A stretch of 60,657 nt of DNA from Ruminococcus sp. Its GTDB lineage: Bacteria > Bacillota > Clostridia > Lachnospirales > Lachnospiraceae. Where the stretch lies: NCBI GenBank assembly GCA_020024635.1, contig JAHHTL010000008.1, positions 1-60,657 of the forward strand, read 5' to 3'. The position numbers and the translations under genes were made by a program. Under the pieces are notes generated by a model. That model ran no database searches and was not told the origin of the DNA. It worked only from the letters and a program-made list of their open reading frames with translations. Below, piece after piece: positions 25,517 through 35,306 of this stretch. How positions within the stretch are numbered: position 1 is the stretch's first letter; the number at the start of each line of letters is the position of its first letter.

Positions 25517-27151
25517 TTAATCTTCGTCGTCTGTCTGTACGGTATAAGTAGCTCTTTTGCGAGCCATTTCATCACTGGCAAGATACTCGTCATAAGTTGT
25601 GATCTTATCAATCAGCTTTCCACCAGGTACGATTTCCATAATACGATTGGCAGTTGTTTGAACAATCTGATGATCACGGGAAGAGAAAAGAAGCACTCCG
25701 GAGAATTTAATCATTCCGTTGTTTAATGCGGTAATGGATTCCATATCAAGGTGGTTGGTAGGTTCATCAAAAAGAAGAACATTTGCTCCGGAAATCATCA
25801 TTTTAGAAAGAAGGCATCTTACTTTTTCTCCACCAGAGAGTACTTTCAAACGCTTTACGCCGTCTTCGCCTGCAAAAAGCATTCTTCCTAGAAATCCACG
25901 TACATAAGTGGCATCTTTGTTTTCGGAATATTGAGTCAGCCATTCTGTAATGGTGTAGTCATTGTCAAACTCGCCACCGAAATCTTTAGGAAAATAAGCC
26001 TGAGAAGTTGTGATTCCCCATTTATAAGTTCCTTCATCTGGTTCCATCTCACCAATTAGAATTTTAAACAATACAGTTTTTGCAAGCTCGTTTCCTCCTA
26101 CAAGGGCGACTTTGTCATCATGACCTAATGTGAAAGAAATATTATCTAAGATTTTTTCGCCGTCAATTGTTTTGGAAAGGCCTTCGACGCAAAGAACTTC
26201 ATTTCCAATATCACGGTTTGGACGAAAATCAATGTAAGGGTATTTTCGGCTAGAAGGTTTGATTTCATCTAATTCAATTTTTTCAAGCGCTTTTTTTCTA
26301 GAAGTGGCTTGTTTTGATTTAGAAGCATTGGCGCTAAATCTAGAAATAAATTCTTGAAGTTCTTTAATCTTTTCTTCTTTTTTCTTATTGGCTTCTTTCA
26401 TTTGACGAATAAGAAGCTGGCTTGACTCATACCAAAAATCGTAGTTTCCAGCGTAAAGTTGGATTTTCCCATAATCGATGTCTGCAATCTGTGTACAAAC
26501 TTTATTTAGGAAGTAACGGTCATGTGACACAACAATAACAGTGTTCTCAAAGTTGATCAGGAATTCTTCCAACCAGGCAATTGCATCAAGGTCAAGGTGG
26601 TTGGTAGGCTCGTCAAGAAGAAGAATGTCTGGATTTCCGAAAAGTGCTTGTGCAAGAAGAACTTTGACTTTCTCAGCTCCTGTTAAGTCTCGTAAATATT
26701 TGTCATGGAGCTCTGTGCTGATTCCAAGTCCATTTAAGAGGTTGGCAGCATCAGATTCTGCTTCCCATCCATTCATAGTAGCAAATTCGGCTTCTAGTTC
26801 ACTTGCTTTAATTCCATCTTCATCTGTGAAATCTTCTTTTGCATAGATTTCGTCTTTTTCCTGCATAATTTCGTAAAGTCTGGCGTTCCCCATGATAACG
26901 GTATCAAGAACAACGCAGTCATCATATTTGTAATGATCTTGTTGTAAGAAAGAAAGACGCTCTCCAGGTGTGATGACAACTTCTCCTTGTGTAGGCTCAA
27001 GCTGCCCAGATAAAATTTTAAGGAAGGTAGATTTTCCGGCTCCGTTGGCGCCAATCATACCGTAGCAGTTTCCTTCTGTAAATTTAATATTAACGTCTTC
27101 AAATAACGCTTTTTTTCCAACGCGCAATGTTACATTATTTGCACTGATCAT
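25517..27151 (-). CDS. ABC-F family ATPase, YbiT-type
   Basis: 544 aa, two ATP-binding cassettes joined by a charged helical linker (about 240-300), no membrane part. ABC-F proteins act on the ribosome. NBD1 has GANGAGKST, signature LTGAEKVKV and LLLDEPTNHLD. NBD2 has a degenerate Walker A, GGNELAKT (Gly to Ala before Lys), but normal LSGGEKVR and LFDEPTNHLD. That pattern and the size fit the YbiT subgroup rather than antibiotic-resistance ABC-Fs. ATG 27151 has AAAGGAG upstream. Stand-alone gene, divergent from ppk1. Confidence 0.85.
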   Translation of the reverse strand: MISANNVTLRVGKKALFEDVNIKFTEGNCYGMIGANGAGKSTFLKILSGQLEPTQGEVVITPGERLSFLQQDHYKYDDCVVLDTVIMGNARLYEIMQEKDEIYAKEDFTDEDGIKASELEAEFATMNGWEAESDAANLLNGLGISTELHDKYLRDLTGAEKVKVLLAQALFGNPDILLLDEPTNHLDLDAIAWLEEFLINFENTVIVVSHDRYFLNKVCTQIADIDYGKIQLYAGNYDFWYESSQLLIRQMKEANKKKEEKIKELQEFISRFSANASKSKQATSRKKALEKIELDEIKPSSRKYPYIDFRPNRDIGNEVLCVEGLSKTIDGEKILDNISFTLGHDDKVALVGGNELAKTVLFKILIGEMEPDEGTYKWGITTSQAYFPKDFGGEFDNDYTITEWLTQYSENKDATYVRGFLGRMLFAGEDGVKRLKVLSGGEKVRCLLSKMMISGANVLLFDEPTNHLDMESITALNNGMIKFSGVLLFSSRDHQIVQTTANRIMEIVPGGKLIDKITTYDEYLASDEMARKRATYTVQTDDED

Positions 27152-27287
27152 GTTAATTTCTCCTTTTATAGTTGATGTTGCTTATCGTTCAAGAATTATC
27201 TTAACAGACACAAGTCTAAATGGCAAGGATTCCCGTTGTTTTCGAAAAAAATAAGTAGTTTTTGTTTCGAATTATGTAGATTCGTCG

Positions 27288-27293
27288 TATAAT
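27288..27293 (+). promoter_or_regulatory. -10 element of the ppk1 promoter
   Basis: A perfect TATAAT about 34 nt before ATG 27327. No good -35 is present at 16-18 nt (TTTCGA at 17 nt), so an activator or a weak promoter is possible. Confidence 0.4.
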
Positions 27294-27326
27294 AGTAACT
27301 GACAGTAAGATCAGGAGGACGATTTC

Positions 27327-29429
27327 ATGGATAAAATGATAGTTGAATATACGCAAAATAGAGAATTATCCTGGTTGAGATTCAATCAGCGTGTTTTGGA
27401 AGAAGCACAAGACGAAAGTATTCCACTGCTAGAACGAATGAAATTTGTAGCTATTTTTACAAGTAATCTTGACGAATTCTTTATGATTAGAGTTGGAAGT
27501 CTTTATGACATGGCAGCAGTTGATGATACAGCAGTTGATAGTCGTTCTGGAATGACACCATCAGAACAATTAAATGCCATTTACGATGCGGTGGCTCCCT
27601 TATATAAAGAAAGAGATAAGACTTATACACAGATCAAGAAAAAAATGAGCCCGTATGGAATCTGTGGATTGGACTTTAAAGAACTAGAACCACAGGAAAA
27701 GAAATATGTAAAGAACTACTTTACGGAACAAATCTTACCTATTCTTTCTCCTCAGATTGTGGATGCAAATCATCCATTTCCTCATCTTTTGAACAAAGAA
27801 ATATACGTAGTCGCTAATTTGAAAATTGAGAATAAAAATATGCTAGGAATTGTTCCGGTTCCACAGTTTGTTTCGGATATTTTATATTTACCAGGTCAGG
27901 GACTTCGTTATATCCGCATGGAAAAAGTAATCATGGAGTATTTAGAAAAGGTGTTTGAACGGTACGAAGTTTCAGATAAAAATTATATTTGTGTTACAAG
28001 AAATGCAGATGTTTCTCCGGATGATGAGGCCTATGCGGACAACGAAGATTTTCGATTTGTGATGAAAGAAACACTTCACAAACGAACACGTATGGCTGCT
28101 GTCAGACTAGAGACGGCGCGTGATCTAGATAAAAAAATGGAAACTTATTTTTGTGAGAAGTTTAAAATTACGCCAAAGTGTATTTTTCGTACAAAAATGC
28201 CTATGAAATTAAAATATATCTATTCTATGGCGGATAAGGTTACGTCTCAGTTAAAAAGAGACCTTTCATATCCGATTTTTGTTCCTCAGCCATCCATGCA
28301 AATTTCAAATTCAAAAGTTATGGCACAATTAAATCGGCAAGATGTATTGCTGTTTTATCCATATGAAAGCATGGAACCTTTTTTGCAGTTGTTAAAAGAA
28401 GCATCGGTTGATCCGAATGTACTTACCATCAAGATTACAATTTATCGTTTGGCAAATAAGGCAAGATTAGTTGAATATTTGTGTGCTGCTGCGGAAAATG
28501 GAAAAGAAGTTACCGTTCTTATTGAGCTTCGTGCAAGATTTGACGAACAAAACAATATTGAATGGTCAGAGCGAATGGAAGAAGCTGGGTGTCGTGTAAT
28601 TTATGGTTTCGAAGGATATAAAGTACATTCAAAAATTTGTCTTATCACATATAAAAGTAAAAATGAAATCAAATATATCACGCAGATTGGAACTGGAAAT
28701 TATAATGAAAAGACTGCAAAAATGTATACAGATTTCTCGTTTATGACTGCGGATAAGTCAATTGGTGAAGATGCAGCACTCTTTTTCACAAACATGTCTA
28801 TTGGAAATTTAGATGGAAGATACCGTTATTTGATCGTGTCGCCAACAAGTCTAAAAGAAAAAGTATTACAGCTTATGGAGGAGGAAATCAAAAAAGGGGA
28901 AGAAGGGCGAATTATTATGAAAATGAATTCTGTTACAGATAAAGAATTCATAAAAAAAACAGCAGAAGCTTCTAGAGCAGGGGTAAAAATTGATCTGATT
29001 GTAAGAGGGATTTGCTGTATTTTGCCTGGAATCAAAGAGCAAACAGAAAATCTTACAGTCACAAGTATTGTGGGGCGGTATTTGGAACATCCAAGAGTTT
29101 TTGTGTTTGGAAAGGGAGATGACGCGAAGATCTATATTGGATCTGCAGATATGATGACAAGAAATACCGAGAAACGTGTGGAGGTGGCATGTCCGATCTA
29201 CGATAAAAAAATAAAAGAGCGCTTGCTACATTGTCTCCAGGTTATGCTGCAGGATAATGTAAAAGCGAGAGTGATGCAAAGTGACGGCACTTATCAAAGA
29301 AAACCAAAAGGAGAGCGAAACATAGACTCACAAGAACTTTTTATGAAAGAAGCACTTCGAGCAAAATCCCTAAATAAAGGAAAGCAAAAGAAAACATTCC
29401 TAGAACGAATAAAAAAGTTTTTTCGTTGA
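27327..29429 (+). CDS. ppk1: Polyphosphate kinase 1
   Basis: 700 aa. Reversibly makes polyphosphate from ATP. The N-terminal domain begins RELSWLRFNQRVLEEA; TSNLDEFFMIRVG follows. The phosphorylated His lies in GYKVHSKICLI (about residue 434), and the C-terminal domains have RLANKARLVEYLCAAAENGKEV and YIGSADMMTRN. Length and motif order are normal. GGAGG lies 8-9 nt upstream of the ATG. No exopolyphosphatase gene is next to it; galM follows with its own promoter. Confidence 0.95.
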   Translation: MDKMIVEYTQNRELSWLRFNQRVLEEAQDESIPLLERMKFVAIFTSNLDEFFMIRVGSLYDMAAVDDTAVDSRSGMTPSEQLNAIYDAVAPLYKERDKTYTQIKKKMSPYGICGLDFKELEPQEKKYVKNYFTEQILPILSPQIVDANHPFPHLLNKEIYVVANLKIENKNMLGIVPVPQFVSDILYLPGQGLRYIRMEKVIMEYLEKVFERYEVSDKNYICVTRNADVSPDDEAYADNEDFRFVMKETLHKRTRMAAVRLETARDLDKKMETYFCEKFKITPKCIFRTKMPMKLKYIYSMADKVTSQLKRDLSYPIFVPQPSMQISNSKVMAQLNRQDVLLFYPYESMEPFLQLLKEASVDPNVLTIKITIYRLANKARLVEYLCAAAENGKEVTVLIELRARFDEQNNIEWSERMEEAGCRVIYGFEGYKVHSKICLITYKSKNEIKYITQIGTGNYNEKTAKMYTDFSFMTADKSIGEDAALFFTNMSIGNLDGRYRYLIVSPTSLKEKVLQLMEEEIKKGEEGRIIMKMNSVTDKEFIKKTAEASRAGVKIDLIVRGICCILPGIKEQTENLTVTSIVGRYLEHPRVFVFGKGDDAKIYIGSADMMTRNTEKRVEVACPIYDKKIKERLLHCLQVMLQDNVKARVMQSDGTYQRKPKGERNIDSQELFMKEALRAKSLNKGKQKKTFLERIKKFFR

Positions 29430-29454
29430 TTTTTAAATCAAAATTGTATATGAT
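29426..29454 (+). promoter_or_regulatory. Probable promoter of galM
   Basis: TTGATT (29426-29431), 17-nt spacer, TATGAT (29449-29454). The -35 overlaps the ppk1 stop codon. Confidence 0.45.
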
Positions 29455-29508
29455 AGAAAATGTTTCTTTGGAAACAAGGAGGCCATAGGTACAGAGTAGG
29501 AGGAAAAA

Positions 29509-30558
29509 ATGAAAAATTTGACAAGGCAAAGTTTTGGAGTTACAAAAGATGGAAAACAAGCTTGTCTATATACATTGGAAAATTCTGCGGGAATGAAGAT
29601 TTCCATGACAGATTATGGAGCGGCACTGGTAAGCGTACAAGTACCAGATTATCAAGAAGAACTAAGAGACGTCGTAACAGGGTATGAGTCAGTCACAGGG
29701 TATGAAGAAGGAAACGCCTCTTTTGGAGCTCCTGTTGGAAGATGTGCCAACCGGATTGCAGGTGCCTCTTTTGAAATTAATGGTCAGGTATATGAACTAA
29801 CAAAAAATGAGAGAGAAAAAAACAATCTACATAGTGGGAATGATTTTTATAATAAACGATTTTGGGAAGTTCAAGAATCAGACACAAAGGTAACCTTTAT
29901 ATTAAAGAGTCCCCATATGGATCAAGGATTTCCAGGAAATTTGGATATGCATGTTACATATGAATTGACAGAGCAAAATGAAATAAAGATGTATTACTAT
30001 GCTGTTCCTGATAAAGATACCATCATTAATATGACAAATCACAGCTACTTCAATTTAAATGGTCATCAAAGTGGCAGCATTGAAAAGCATAGGTTATGGC
30101 TTGATTCTGATTATTTTACAAGAGCGGATGAAGAGTCGATTCCAACAGGGGAATTGGTGGAAGTGACGGGGACACCGATGGATTTCCGGACATTTACCCG
30201 CATTGGAGCAGGAATAGATGCTAATTACGAAGCAACAGTATTGGGATGCGGATATGATCATAATTGGGTGTTAAAAAATGATGGAATGTTAAAAAAAGTG
30301 GCGGAAGTAAAAGGAGATCAATCCAAGATTGTGATGGATATTTTTACAGATCTTCCGGGAATGCAAATTTATACGGCAAATTTTTTGGAAGCAGAAAAGG
30401 GAAAAGAAGGATGTGTCTATGAAAGAAGATCATCCGTGTGCTTTGAAACACAATATTTTCCAGATGCGATCCATCATGAAAATTTTATTAGTCCAGTTTG
30501 TAAAGCCAATCAGGCATATCATACAACAACGGTATTTCGCTTCCGTGTAGAAAAATAA
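29509..30558 (+). CDS. galM: Aldose 1-epimerase (galactose mutarotase)
   Basis: 349 aa. Interconverts alpha and beta anomers of galactose and glucose. Family landmarks: VGRCANRIAGASFEINGQVYEL, the NLHSG segment with a conserved His, TNHSYFNLNGH with the catalytic His, and a Glu in SSVCFETQYFPDAIHHENF acting as base. ATG 29509 follows TAGGAGG. Not in a Leloir gene cluster; it lies before topB with a 15-nt gap. Confidence 0.92.
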   Translation: MKNLTRQSFGVTKDGKQACLYTLENSAGMKISMTDYGAALVSVQVPDYQEELRDVVTGYESVTGYEEGNASFGAPVGRCANRIAGASFEINGQVYELTKNEREKNNLHSGNDFYNKRFWEVQESDTKVTFILKSPHMDQGFPGNLDMHVTYELTEQNEIKMYYYAVPDKDTIINMTNHSYFNLNGHQSGSIEKHRLWLDSDYFTRADEESIPTGELVEVTGTPMDFRTFTRIGAGIDANYEATVLGCGYDHNWVLKNDGMLKKVAEVKGDQSKIVMDIFTDLPGMQIYTANFLEAEKGKEGCVYERRSSVCFETQYFPDAIHHENFISPVCKANQAYHTTTVFRFRVEK

Positions 30559-30573
30559 GGTGACAAAAGATTT

Positions 30574-32577
30574 ATGGGAAAGTCTGTTTATATTGCGGAA
30601 AAGCCAAGTGTGGCTCAGGAATTCGCAAAAGCATTAAAATTAAACACAAAACGACAAGATGGATTTCTAGAATCAAAAGAGGCCATTGTGACATGGTGCG
30701 TTGGTCATTTGATTACCATGAGTTATCCAGAAGCTTATGACCCAGCTTTAAAACGTTGGAATCTTCAAACACTTCCGTTTTTGCCGGAGAAATTTAAATA
30801 TGAAGTAATTCAAGATGTTTCAAAACAATTTGAAATTGTAAAAAAAATTTTGACAAGAGAAGATGTGGATACCATTTATGTGTGCACAGACTCAGGAAGA
30901 GAAGGAGAATATATTTATCGCTTGGTGGAACAAGAAGCACATGTAGAAGGAAAGATTCGCAAAAGAGTTTGGATTGATTCACAGACAGAGGAAGAGATTC
31001 TAAGAGGAATTCAAGAAGCACAGGACTTATCAACTTACGATGCTTTAAGTGATTCCGCCTACTTAAGAGCGAAAGAAGATTACTTGATGGGAATCAATTT
31101 TTCTCGTCTTCTTACATTAAAATATGGGGAAAGTATTTCAAGTTATCTTCACACAAAATATGCGTCTATTTCGGTAGGGCGAGTAATGACCTGCGTGTTA
31201 GGAATGGTTGTAAGGAGAGAACGAGAAATTCGTGACTTTGTGAAAACTCCTTTTTACCGAGTGCTTTCGACAATAGAAGCGGGAGAAAATACGTTTGAAG
31301 GAGAGTGGAGGGTTACACAAGAATCAAATTATGCTCAATCGTTGGAGCTATATAAAGAAAATGGTTTCAAAAAAAGGGAGAAAGCGGAAGAATTGATTTC
31401 TTACTTAGAAGAGGAGTCTCCACTGATCGGTCAGATTACTTCTATCGAAAAGAAGAAAGAAAAGAAAAATCCTCCCCTTCTTTACAATTTAGCAGAATTG
31501 CAAAATGAATGTTCCAAACGATTTAAAATTAGCCCGGATGAAACGCTTCGTATTGTACAAGAACTGTACGAAAAGAAACTGGTGACTTATCCAAGGACAG
31601 ATGCCAGAGTACTTTCCACCGCGGTTGCAAAGGAGATCTCTAAAAATCTAAATGGTCTTATGAATTATCAGCCAGCGATACCATACCTTCAAGAAATTGT
31701 TTCTTTTGGAAGTCACAAGGGGTTAGCAAAAACGAGATATGTCAACGATAAACAAATTACAGACCATTATGCTATTATTCCAACCGGACAGGGATTTGGC
31801 GCACTAAAATCTGTATCCACATTGGGGAGAAACGTATATGATTGCATTGTAAGACGATTTTTAGGGATCTTTTATCCTGCGGCCATATACCAGAAGATTT
31901 CCGTAGTGACAAAAGTACGTACAGAAAGTTTTTTCTCAAATTTTAAAATACTTGCAGAAGAAGGTTTTTTGAAAGTATCGGGAGAAAATGGGGCACAAAG
32001 TACAGATAAAGCATTTTTTGAACAGATTCAAAAATTAAGAAAAGGAATGCAGCTATCGGTACAAAAGCTAGAAATCAAAGAAGGAGAAACTTCTCCGCCC
32101 AAGCGCTATAATTCGGGTTCGATTATTCTTGCAATGGAAAATGCAGGACAGTTGATCGAAGATGAAGAACTGCGAGCGCAAATTAAGGGGTGTGGAATAG
32201 GAACCAGTGCAACAAGAGCAGGAATCTTAAAAAAACTTGTACAGATTCGATATTTGGAATTGAACAAAAAAACACAAGTAATTACCCCATCTCTCTTAGG
32301 AGAAATGATATTTGATGTGGTTGGTCATTCCATTCGATCTTTGTTAAATCCAGAGCTGACAGCAAGTTGGGAAAAGGGACTTAATTATGTGGCAGAAGGT
32401 CAGATTACGGCAGAAGAGTATATGGAAAAACTAACAAAATTCGTAGAAGGACATACGAATAAGGTAAAAGTTTTGAATAATCAGTACCAATTAAGAACAC
32501 TATATGACCATGCCGCGCAGTATTATAAAAAAACGCAGGTGACAGGCAAGAAAAAAAATAGCAGAAAGGAAAAATAA
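30574..32577 (+). CDS. topB: DNA topoisomerase III
   Basis: 667 aa, type IA topoisomerase. The TOPRIM domain opens with YIAEKPSVAQEFAKAL, with acidic residues in CTDSGREGEYI. The catalytic Tyr is in LVTYPRTDARVL (about residue 341). GIGTSATRAGIL is the usual later motif. No C-terminal zinc ribbon is present. Decatenates DNA after replication. Type III enzymes are also carried by integrative elements, but the neighbours here are ordinary chromosomal genes. Confidence 0.9.
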   Translation: MGKSVYIAEKPSVAQEFAKALKLNTKRQDGFLESKEAIVTWCVGHLITMSYPEAYDPALKRWNLQTLPFLPEKFKYEVIQDVSKQFEIVKKILTREDVDTIYVCTDSGREGEYIYRLVEQEAHVEGKIRKRVWIDSQTEEEILRGIQEAQDLSTYDALSDSAYLRAKEDYLMGINFSRLLTLKYGESISSYLHTKYASISVGRVMTCVLGMVVRREREIRDFVKTPFYRVLSTIEAGENTFEGEWRVTQESNYAQSLELYKENGFKKREKAEELISYLEEESPLIGQITSIEKKKEKKNPPLLYNLAELQNECSKRFKISPDETLRIVQELYEKKLVTYPRTDARVLSTAVAKEISKNLNGLMNYQPAIPYLQEIVSFGSHKGLAKTRYVNDKQITDHYAIIPTGQGFGALKSVSTLGRNVYDCIVRRFLGIFYPAAIYQKISVVTKVRTESFFSNFKILAEEGFLKVSGENGAQSTDKAFFEQIQKLRKGMQLSVQKLEIKEGETSPPKRYNSGSIILAMENAGQLIEDEELRAQIKGCGIGTSATRAGILKKLVQIRYLELNKKTQVITPSLLGEMIFDVVGHSIRSLLNPELTASWEKGLNYVAEGQITAEEYMEKLTKFVEGHTNKVKVLNNQYQLRTLYDHAAQYYKKTQVTGKKKNSRKEK

Positions 32578-32578
32578 C

Positions 32579-33250
32579 ATGGCAGATATCACAGTTAAAG
32601 AATTATACACACTAGAGGAAACTATGGCAAAAGATTTGTTTGAAGGAGTGACTTATCCATGGGAAGTTCTTTCAAAAATCAGCGAGTTTATTCTGAAATT
32701 AGGGGCAACCTTAGAGGAAGAGGAATATGAAAAAATAGGAGAAGATGTTTGGGTTGCACGCACAGCAACTGTCGCACCTACTGCATATATCCATGGACCG
32801 GCAATTATCGGGAAATATGCAGAAGTAAGACATTGTGCATTTATTCGTGGAAATGCAATTGTGGGAGAAGGCGCTGTTGTTGGAAACTCTACAGAACTTA
32901 AAAATGTCATTCTTTTCAATAAAGTTCAGGTGCCTCATTACAACTACGTAGGAGATTCGATTCTTGGATACAAAGCGCATATGGGTGCGGGATCTATTAC
33001 ATCCAATGTGAAATCTGATAAGAAATTAGTTGTTGTAAAATCCGGAGAAGGAAACATTGAAACAGGCATAAAAAAATTTGGAGCCATGATTGGAGATGAA
33101 GTAGAAGTAGGATGTGGAAGTATTTTAAATCCAGGAACGGTTGTTGGAAAATGCTCAAATATCTATCCACTTTCATCTGTACGTGGATGCGTTCCATCTC
33201 ATTCAATCTACAAAAAACAAGGAGAGGTTGTTCTCAAAATAAAAGAATAA
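32579..33250 (+). CDS. Left-handed beta-helix (hexapeptide) acyltransferase-like protein
   Basis: 223 aa. An N-terminal helical part of about 50 residues is followed by hexapeptide repeats: VWVARTATVAPTAYIHGP, AIIGKYAEVRHCAFIRGN, AIVGEGAVVGNSTEL and GSILNPGTVVGKCSNIYP. It resembles the C-terminal acetyltransferase half of GlmU without the pyrophosphorylase half. Acceptor unknown. Starts 2 nt after topB stop, behind AGAAAGGA, so it is co-transcribed. Confidence 0.75.
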   Translation: MADITVKELYTLEETMAKDLFEGVTYPWEVLSKISEFILKLGATLEEEEYEKIGEDVWVARTATVAPTAYIHGPAIIGKYAEVRHCAFIRGNAIVGEGAVVGNSTELKNVILFNKVQVPHYNYVGDSILGYKAHMGAGSITSNVKSDKKLVVVKSGEGNIETGIKKFGAMIGDEVEVGCGSILNPGTVVGKCSNIYPLSSVRGCVPSHSIYKKQGEVVLKIKE

Positions 33251-33260
33251 GTTTGCAAAG

Positions 33261-33288
33261 CCGACAGGACAAAATCTTGTCGGTTTTT
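33261..33288 (+). terminator. Intrinsic terminator after the hexapeptide gene
   Basis: CCGACAGGA (33261-33269) pairs with TCTTGTCGG (33275-33283) with one G-T pair, 5-nt loop, then TTTTT. Ends the galM-topB transcript before recA. Confidence 0.8.
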
Positions 33289-33448
33289 CTTATGGAAAAA
33301 AGAGTGAATGTGTGATAAAATAAGAAGACAATGAATCAAATCTATTCATTCTATAATCAAATCAAGGCAGATCGCTAAAGAACGCAGGTAAACAATAAAA
33401 AGATAGGTAGTGATGCGTATGTATGCATAAACAAAACACAAAAAACAG

Positions 33449-33480
33449 TTGACAATTTATATGAAGTATACTACTATAAT
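33449..33480 (+). promoter_or_regulatory. recA promoter region
   Basis: A consensus TTGACA (33449-33454) is followed either by TACTAT at 17 nt (33472-33477) or by TATAAT at 20 nt (33475-33480). The LexA-type box lies just downstream, near the expected transcription start. Confidence 0.5.
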
Positions 33481-33492
33481 AACCATGAGATA

Positions 33493-33506
33493 CGAACAGT
33501 TGTTCG
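33493..33506 (+). promoter_or_regulatory. LexA (DinR) box of recA
   Basis: CGAACA-GT-TGTTCG, a perfect 6-bp inverted repeat with a 2-nt centre. It matches the Gram-positive SOS box CGAACRNRYGTTYG at all but one position. Its place between promoter and ribosome binding site fits LexA repression of recA until DNA damage. Confidence 0.85.
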
Positions 33507-33529
33507 GGTACGAAAAGGAGATTGTTTCA

Positions 33530-34600
33530 ATGGCAAATAATAACGAAGAGAAAAAGAAGGCGCTAGATGCAGCGATTGCAAAATTAGAGAAAGATTTTGG
33601 AAAAGGAGCAGTTATGAAACTTGGAGATCCAGGTGCGACCGTAGCAGTTGAGACGGTGCCTACAGGATGTTTAAGCCTAGATCTTGCTCTTGGACTTGGA
33701 GGGGTTCCAAAGGGACGTGTGATCGAAGTTTATGGTCCAGAATCAAGTGGTAAGACTACAGTTACATTGCACATGATAGCAGAAGTTCAAAAAAGAGGCG
33801 GAATTGCTGGGTTTATTGATGCGGAGCACGCACTGGATCCAGTTTACGCAAAAAGCATCGGGGTGGATATTGATGAATTGTACATTTCACAGCCAGATAG
33901 TGGGGATCAAGCACTTGAAATTGCAGAGACGATGGTTCGCTCCGGCGCTATGGATATTATTGTTATTGACTCAGTTGCAGCACTGGTTCCACGTCAGGAG
34001 ATAGAAGGAGATATGGGAGACAGCCATGTTGGTCTTCAGGCAAGATTGATGTCCCAGGCGCTTAGAAAGCTGACACCTGTTATTAGCAAGTCAAATTGTG
34101 TTGTTATTTTTATCAACCAGCTTCGAGAGAAAGTAGGGGTCATGTTTGGAAATCCTGAGACGACTACAGGTGGGCGTGCATTGAAGTTTTACGCATCGGT
34201 ACGTATGGATGTCAGACGAATTGAAACGTTAAAACAAAATGGGGAGATGGTCGGAAACCGTACTCGCATTAAGATTGTTAAAAATAAAATCGCACCACCA
34301 TTTAAAGAAGCAGAATTTGATATTATGTTCGGAAAAGGAATTTCCAAAGAAGGAGATATTCTCGACCTAGCCGTGTCCATTGACGCAGTTAAGAAGAGTG
34401 GTGCATGGTATGCATACGAAGGAGAGAAAATCGGTCAGGGAAGAGAAAATGCTAAGACATATTTATCGGAGCATCCAGAATTAATGGAGGAATTGGATCG
34501 AAAGGTAAGAGCGCATTATCATATGGGCGAGGAAAAGGAAGAAGCCGTTTCGGATGAATTAAAGCTTACCAAGAAAGTTGACAATAAAGAGGAACGATAG
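33530..34600 (+). CDS. recA: Recombinase RecA
   Basis: 356 aa from ATG 33530 (AAAAGGAG 9 nt upstream); this gives the normal N terminus MANNNEEKKKALDAAIAKLE. An in-frame ATG at 33449 lies inside the promoter and LexA box and is rejected. Walker A is GPESSGKTT; loop L1/L2 residues are in IEGDMGDSHVGLQARLMSQ and GNPETTTGGRALKFY. Catalyses homologous strand exchange and LexA self-cleavage. recX follows after 11 nt. Confidence 0.97.
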   Translation: MANNNEEKKKALDAAIAKLEKDFGKGAVMKLGDPGATVAVETVPTGCLSLDLALGLGGVPKGRVIEVYGPESSGKTTVTLHMIAEVQKRGGIAGFIDAEHALDPVYAKSIGVDIDELYISQPDSGDQALEIAETMVRSGAMDIIVIDSVAALVPRQEIEGDMGDSHVGLQARLMSQALRKLTPVISKSNCVVIFINQLREKVGVMFGNPETTTGGRALKFYASVRMDVRRIETLKQNGEMVGNRTRIKIVKNKIAPPFKEAEFDIMFGKGISKEGDILDLAVSIDAVKKSGAWYAYEGEKIGQGRENAKTYLSEHPELMEELDRKVRAHYHMGEEKEEAVSDELKLTKKVDNKEER

Positions 34601-34611
34601 TCGGTGTAGTT

Positions 34612-35226
34612 ATGCTAGTGACAAAAATAGAACCTATTACAAAGACCAAAAGTAAAATATTTTTAGAAGAGAAGTTCGCTTTTGTTTTATACAAAGGCGA
34701 ACTTGCCCGTTATGGAATCAAAGAGGGGGCGATTCTTAGCGAGGAAGAGTATGATGAAATCTTAAATAAAGTGTTGTTAAAACGTGCAAAACTAAGAGCG
34801 ATGCATTTGCTTGAAATGAAAGATTGGACATGGTCTCAACTAGAAGAAAAATTACAGCAGAATTTATATCCAAATGAAATAATTGAAAAAGCAATGGAAT
34901 ATGTGAAGTCTTTTGGTTATATAGATGATCATCGCTATGCAGTGAATTTTATCAGAGGAAGACAAGGGCAGAAAAGCAAAAGAGAAATAGGGGCACTGTT
35001 AAGACAAAAGGGGATTTCGACAGAACTACTACATTCAGCCATGGAAGAGTGCTATGGTAAAGGGGAAGAAAAAGAGGCGATTAAGAAACTTTTCGTTAAA
35101 AAAAAGGTTGATCCAATTTCGGCTTCCGAAGAAGAATTGCAGAAAATTTATGGGTATTTGGCTAGAAAAGGTTTTCGATATGAAGATATCCGTCAGGTGA
35201 TACAAGATTGTAGGGAGAATGCTTGA
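34612..35226 (+). CDS. recX: Regulatory protein RecX
   Basis: 204 aa, made of repeated three-helix units (RAKLRAMHLLEMKDWTWSQLEEKL; GYIDDHRYAVNFIRGRQGQKSKREI; then LARKGFRYEDIRQVI). RecX caps RecA filaments and limits RecA activity. The position directly after recA, likely in the same SOS-controlled transcript, supports the call. Start ATG 34612 has only a weak purine stretch upstream. Confidence 0.9.
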   Translation: MLVTKIEPITKTKSKIFLEEKFAFVLYKGELARYGIKEGAILSEEEYDEILNKVLLKRAKLRAMHLLEMKDWTWSQLEEKLQQNLYPNEIIEKAMEYVKSFGYIDDHRYAVNFIRGRQGQKSKREIGALLRQKGISTELLHSAMEECYGKGEEKEAIKKLFVKKKVDPISASEEELQKIYGYLARKGFRYEDIRQVIQDCRENA

Positions 35227-35251
35227 CATAATTGTGAAAACAGTATAAAAT
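35223..35251 (+). promoter_or_regulatory. Promoter of rny
   Basis: TTGACA (35223-35228) overlapping the recX stop codon, 17-nt spacer, TAAAAT (35246-35251). Confidence 0.6.
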
Positions 35252-35306
35252 TTAAGTGTTGTATTGCAAAATACATAAAAAGAAAATTGAATAAGGAGGT
35301 GCTCCT

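Noticed and set aside
33449..33529. Longer N terminus for RecA starting at 33449
   Set aside because: The start would lie in the promoter and LexA box; ATG 33530 has a ribosome site and gives the usual RecA N terminus.
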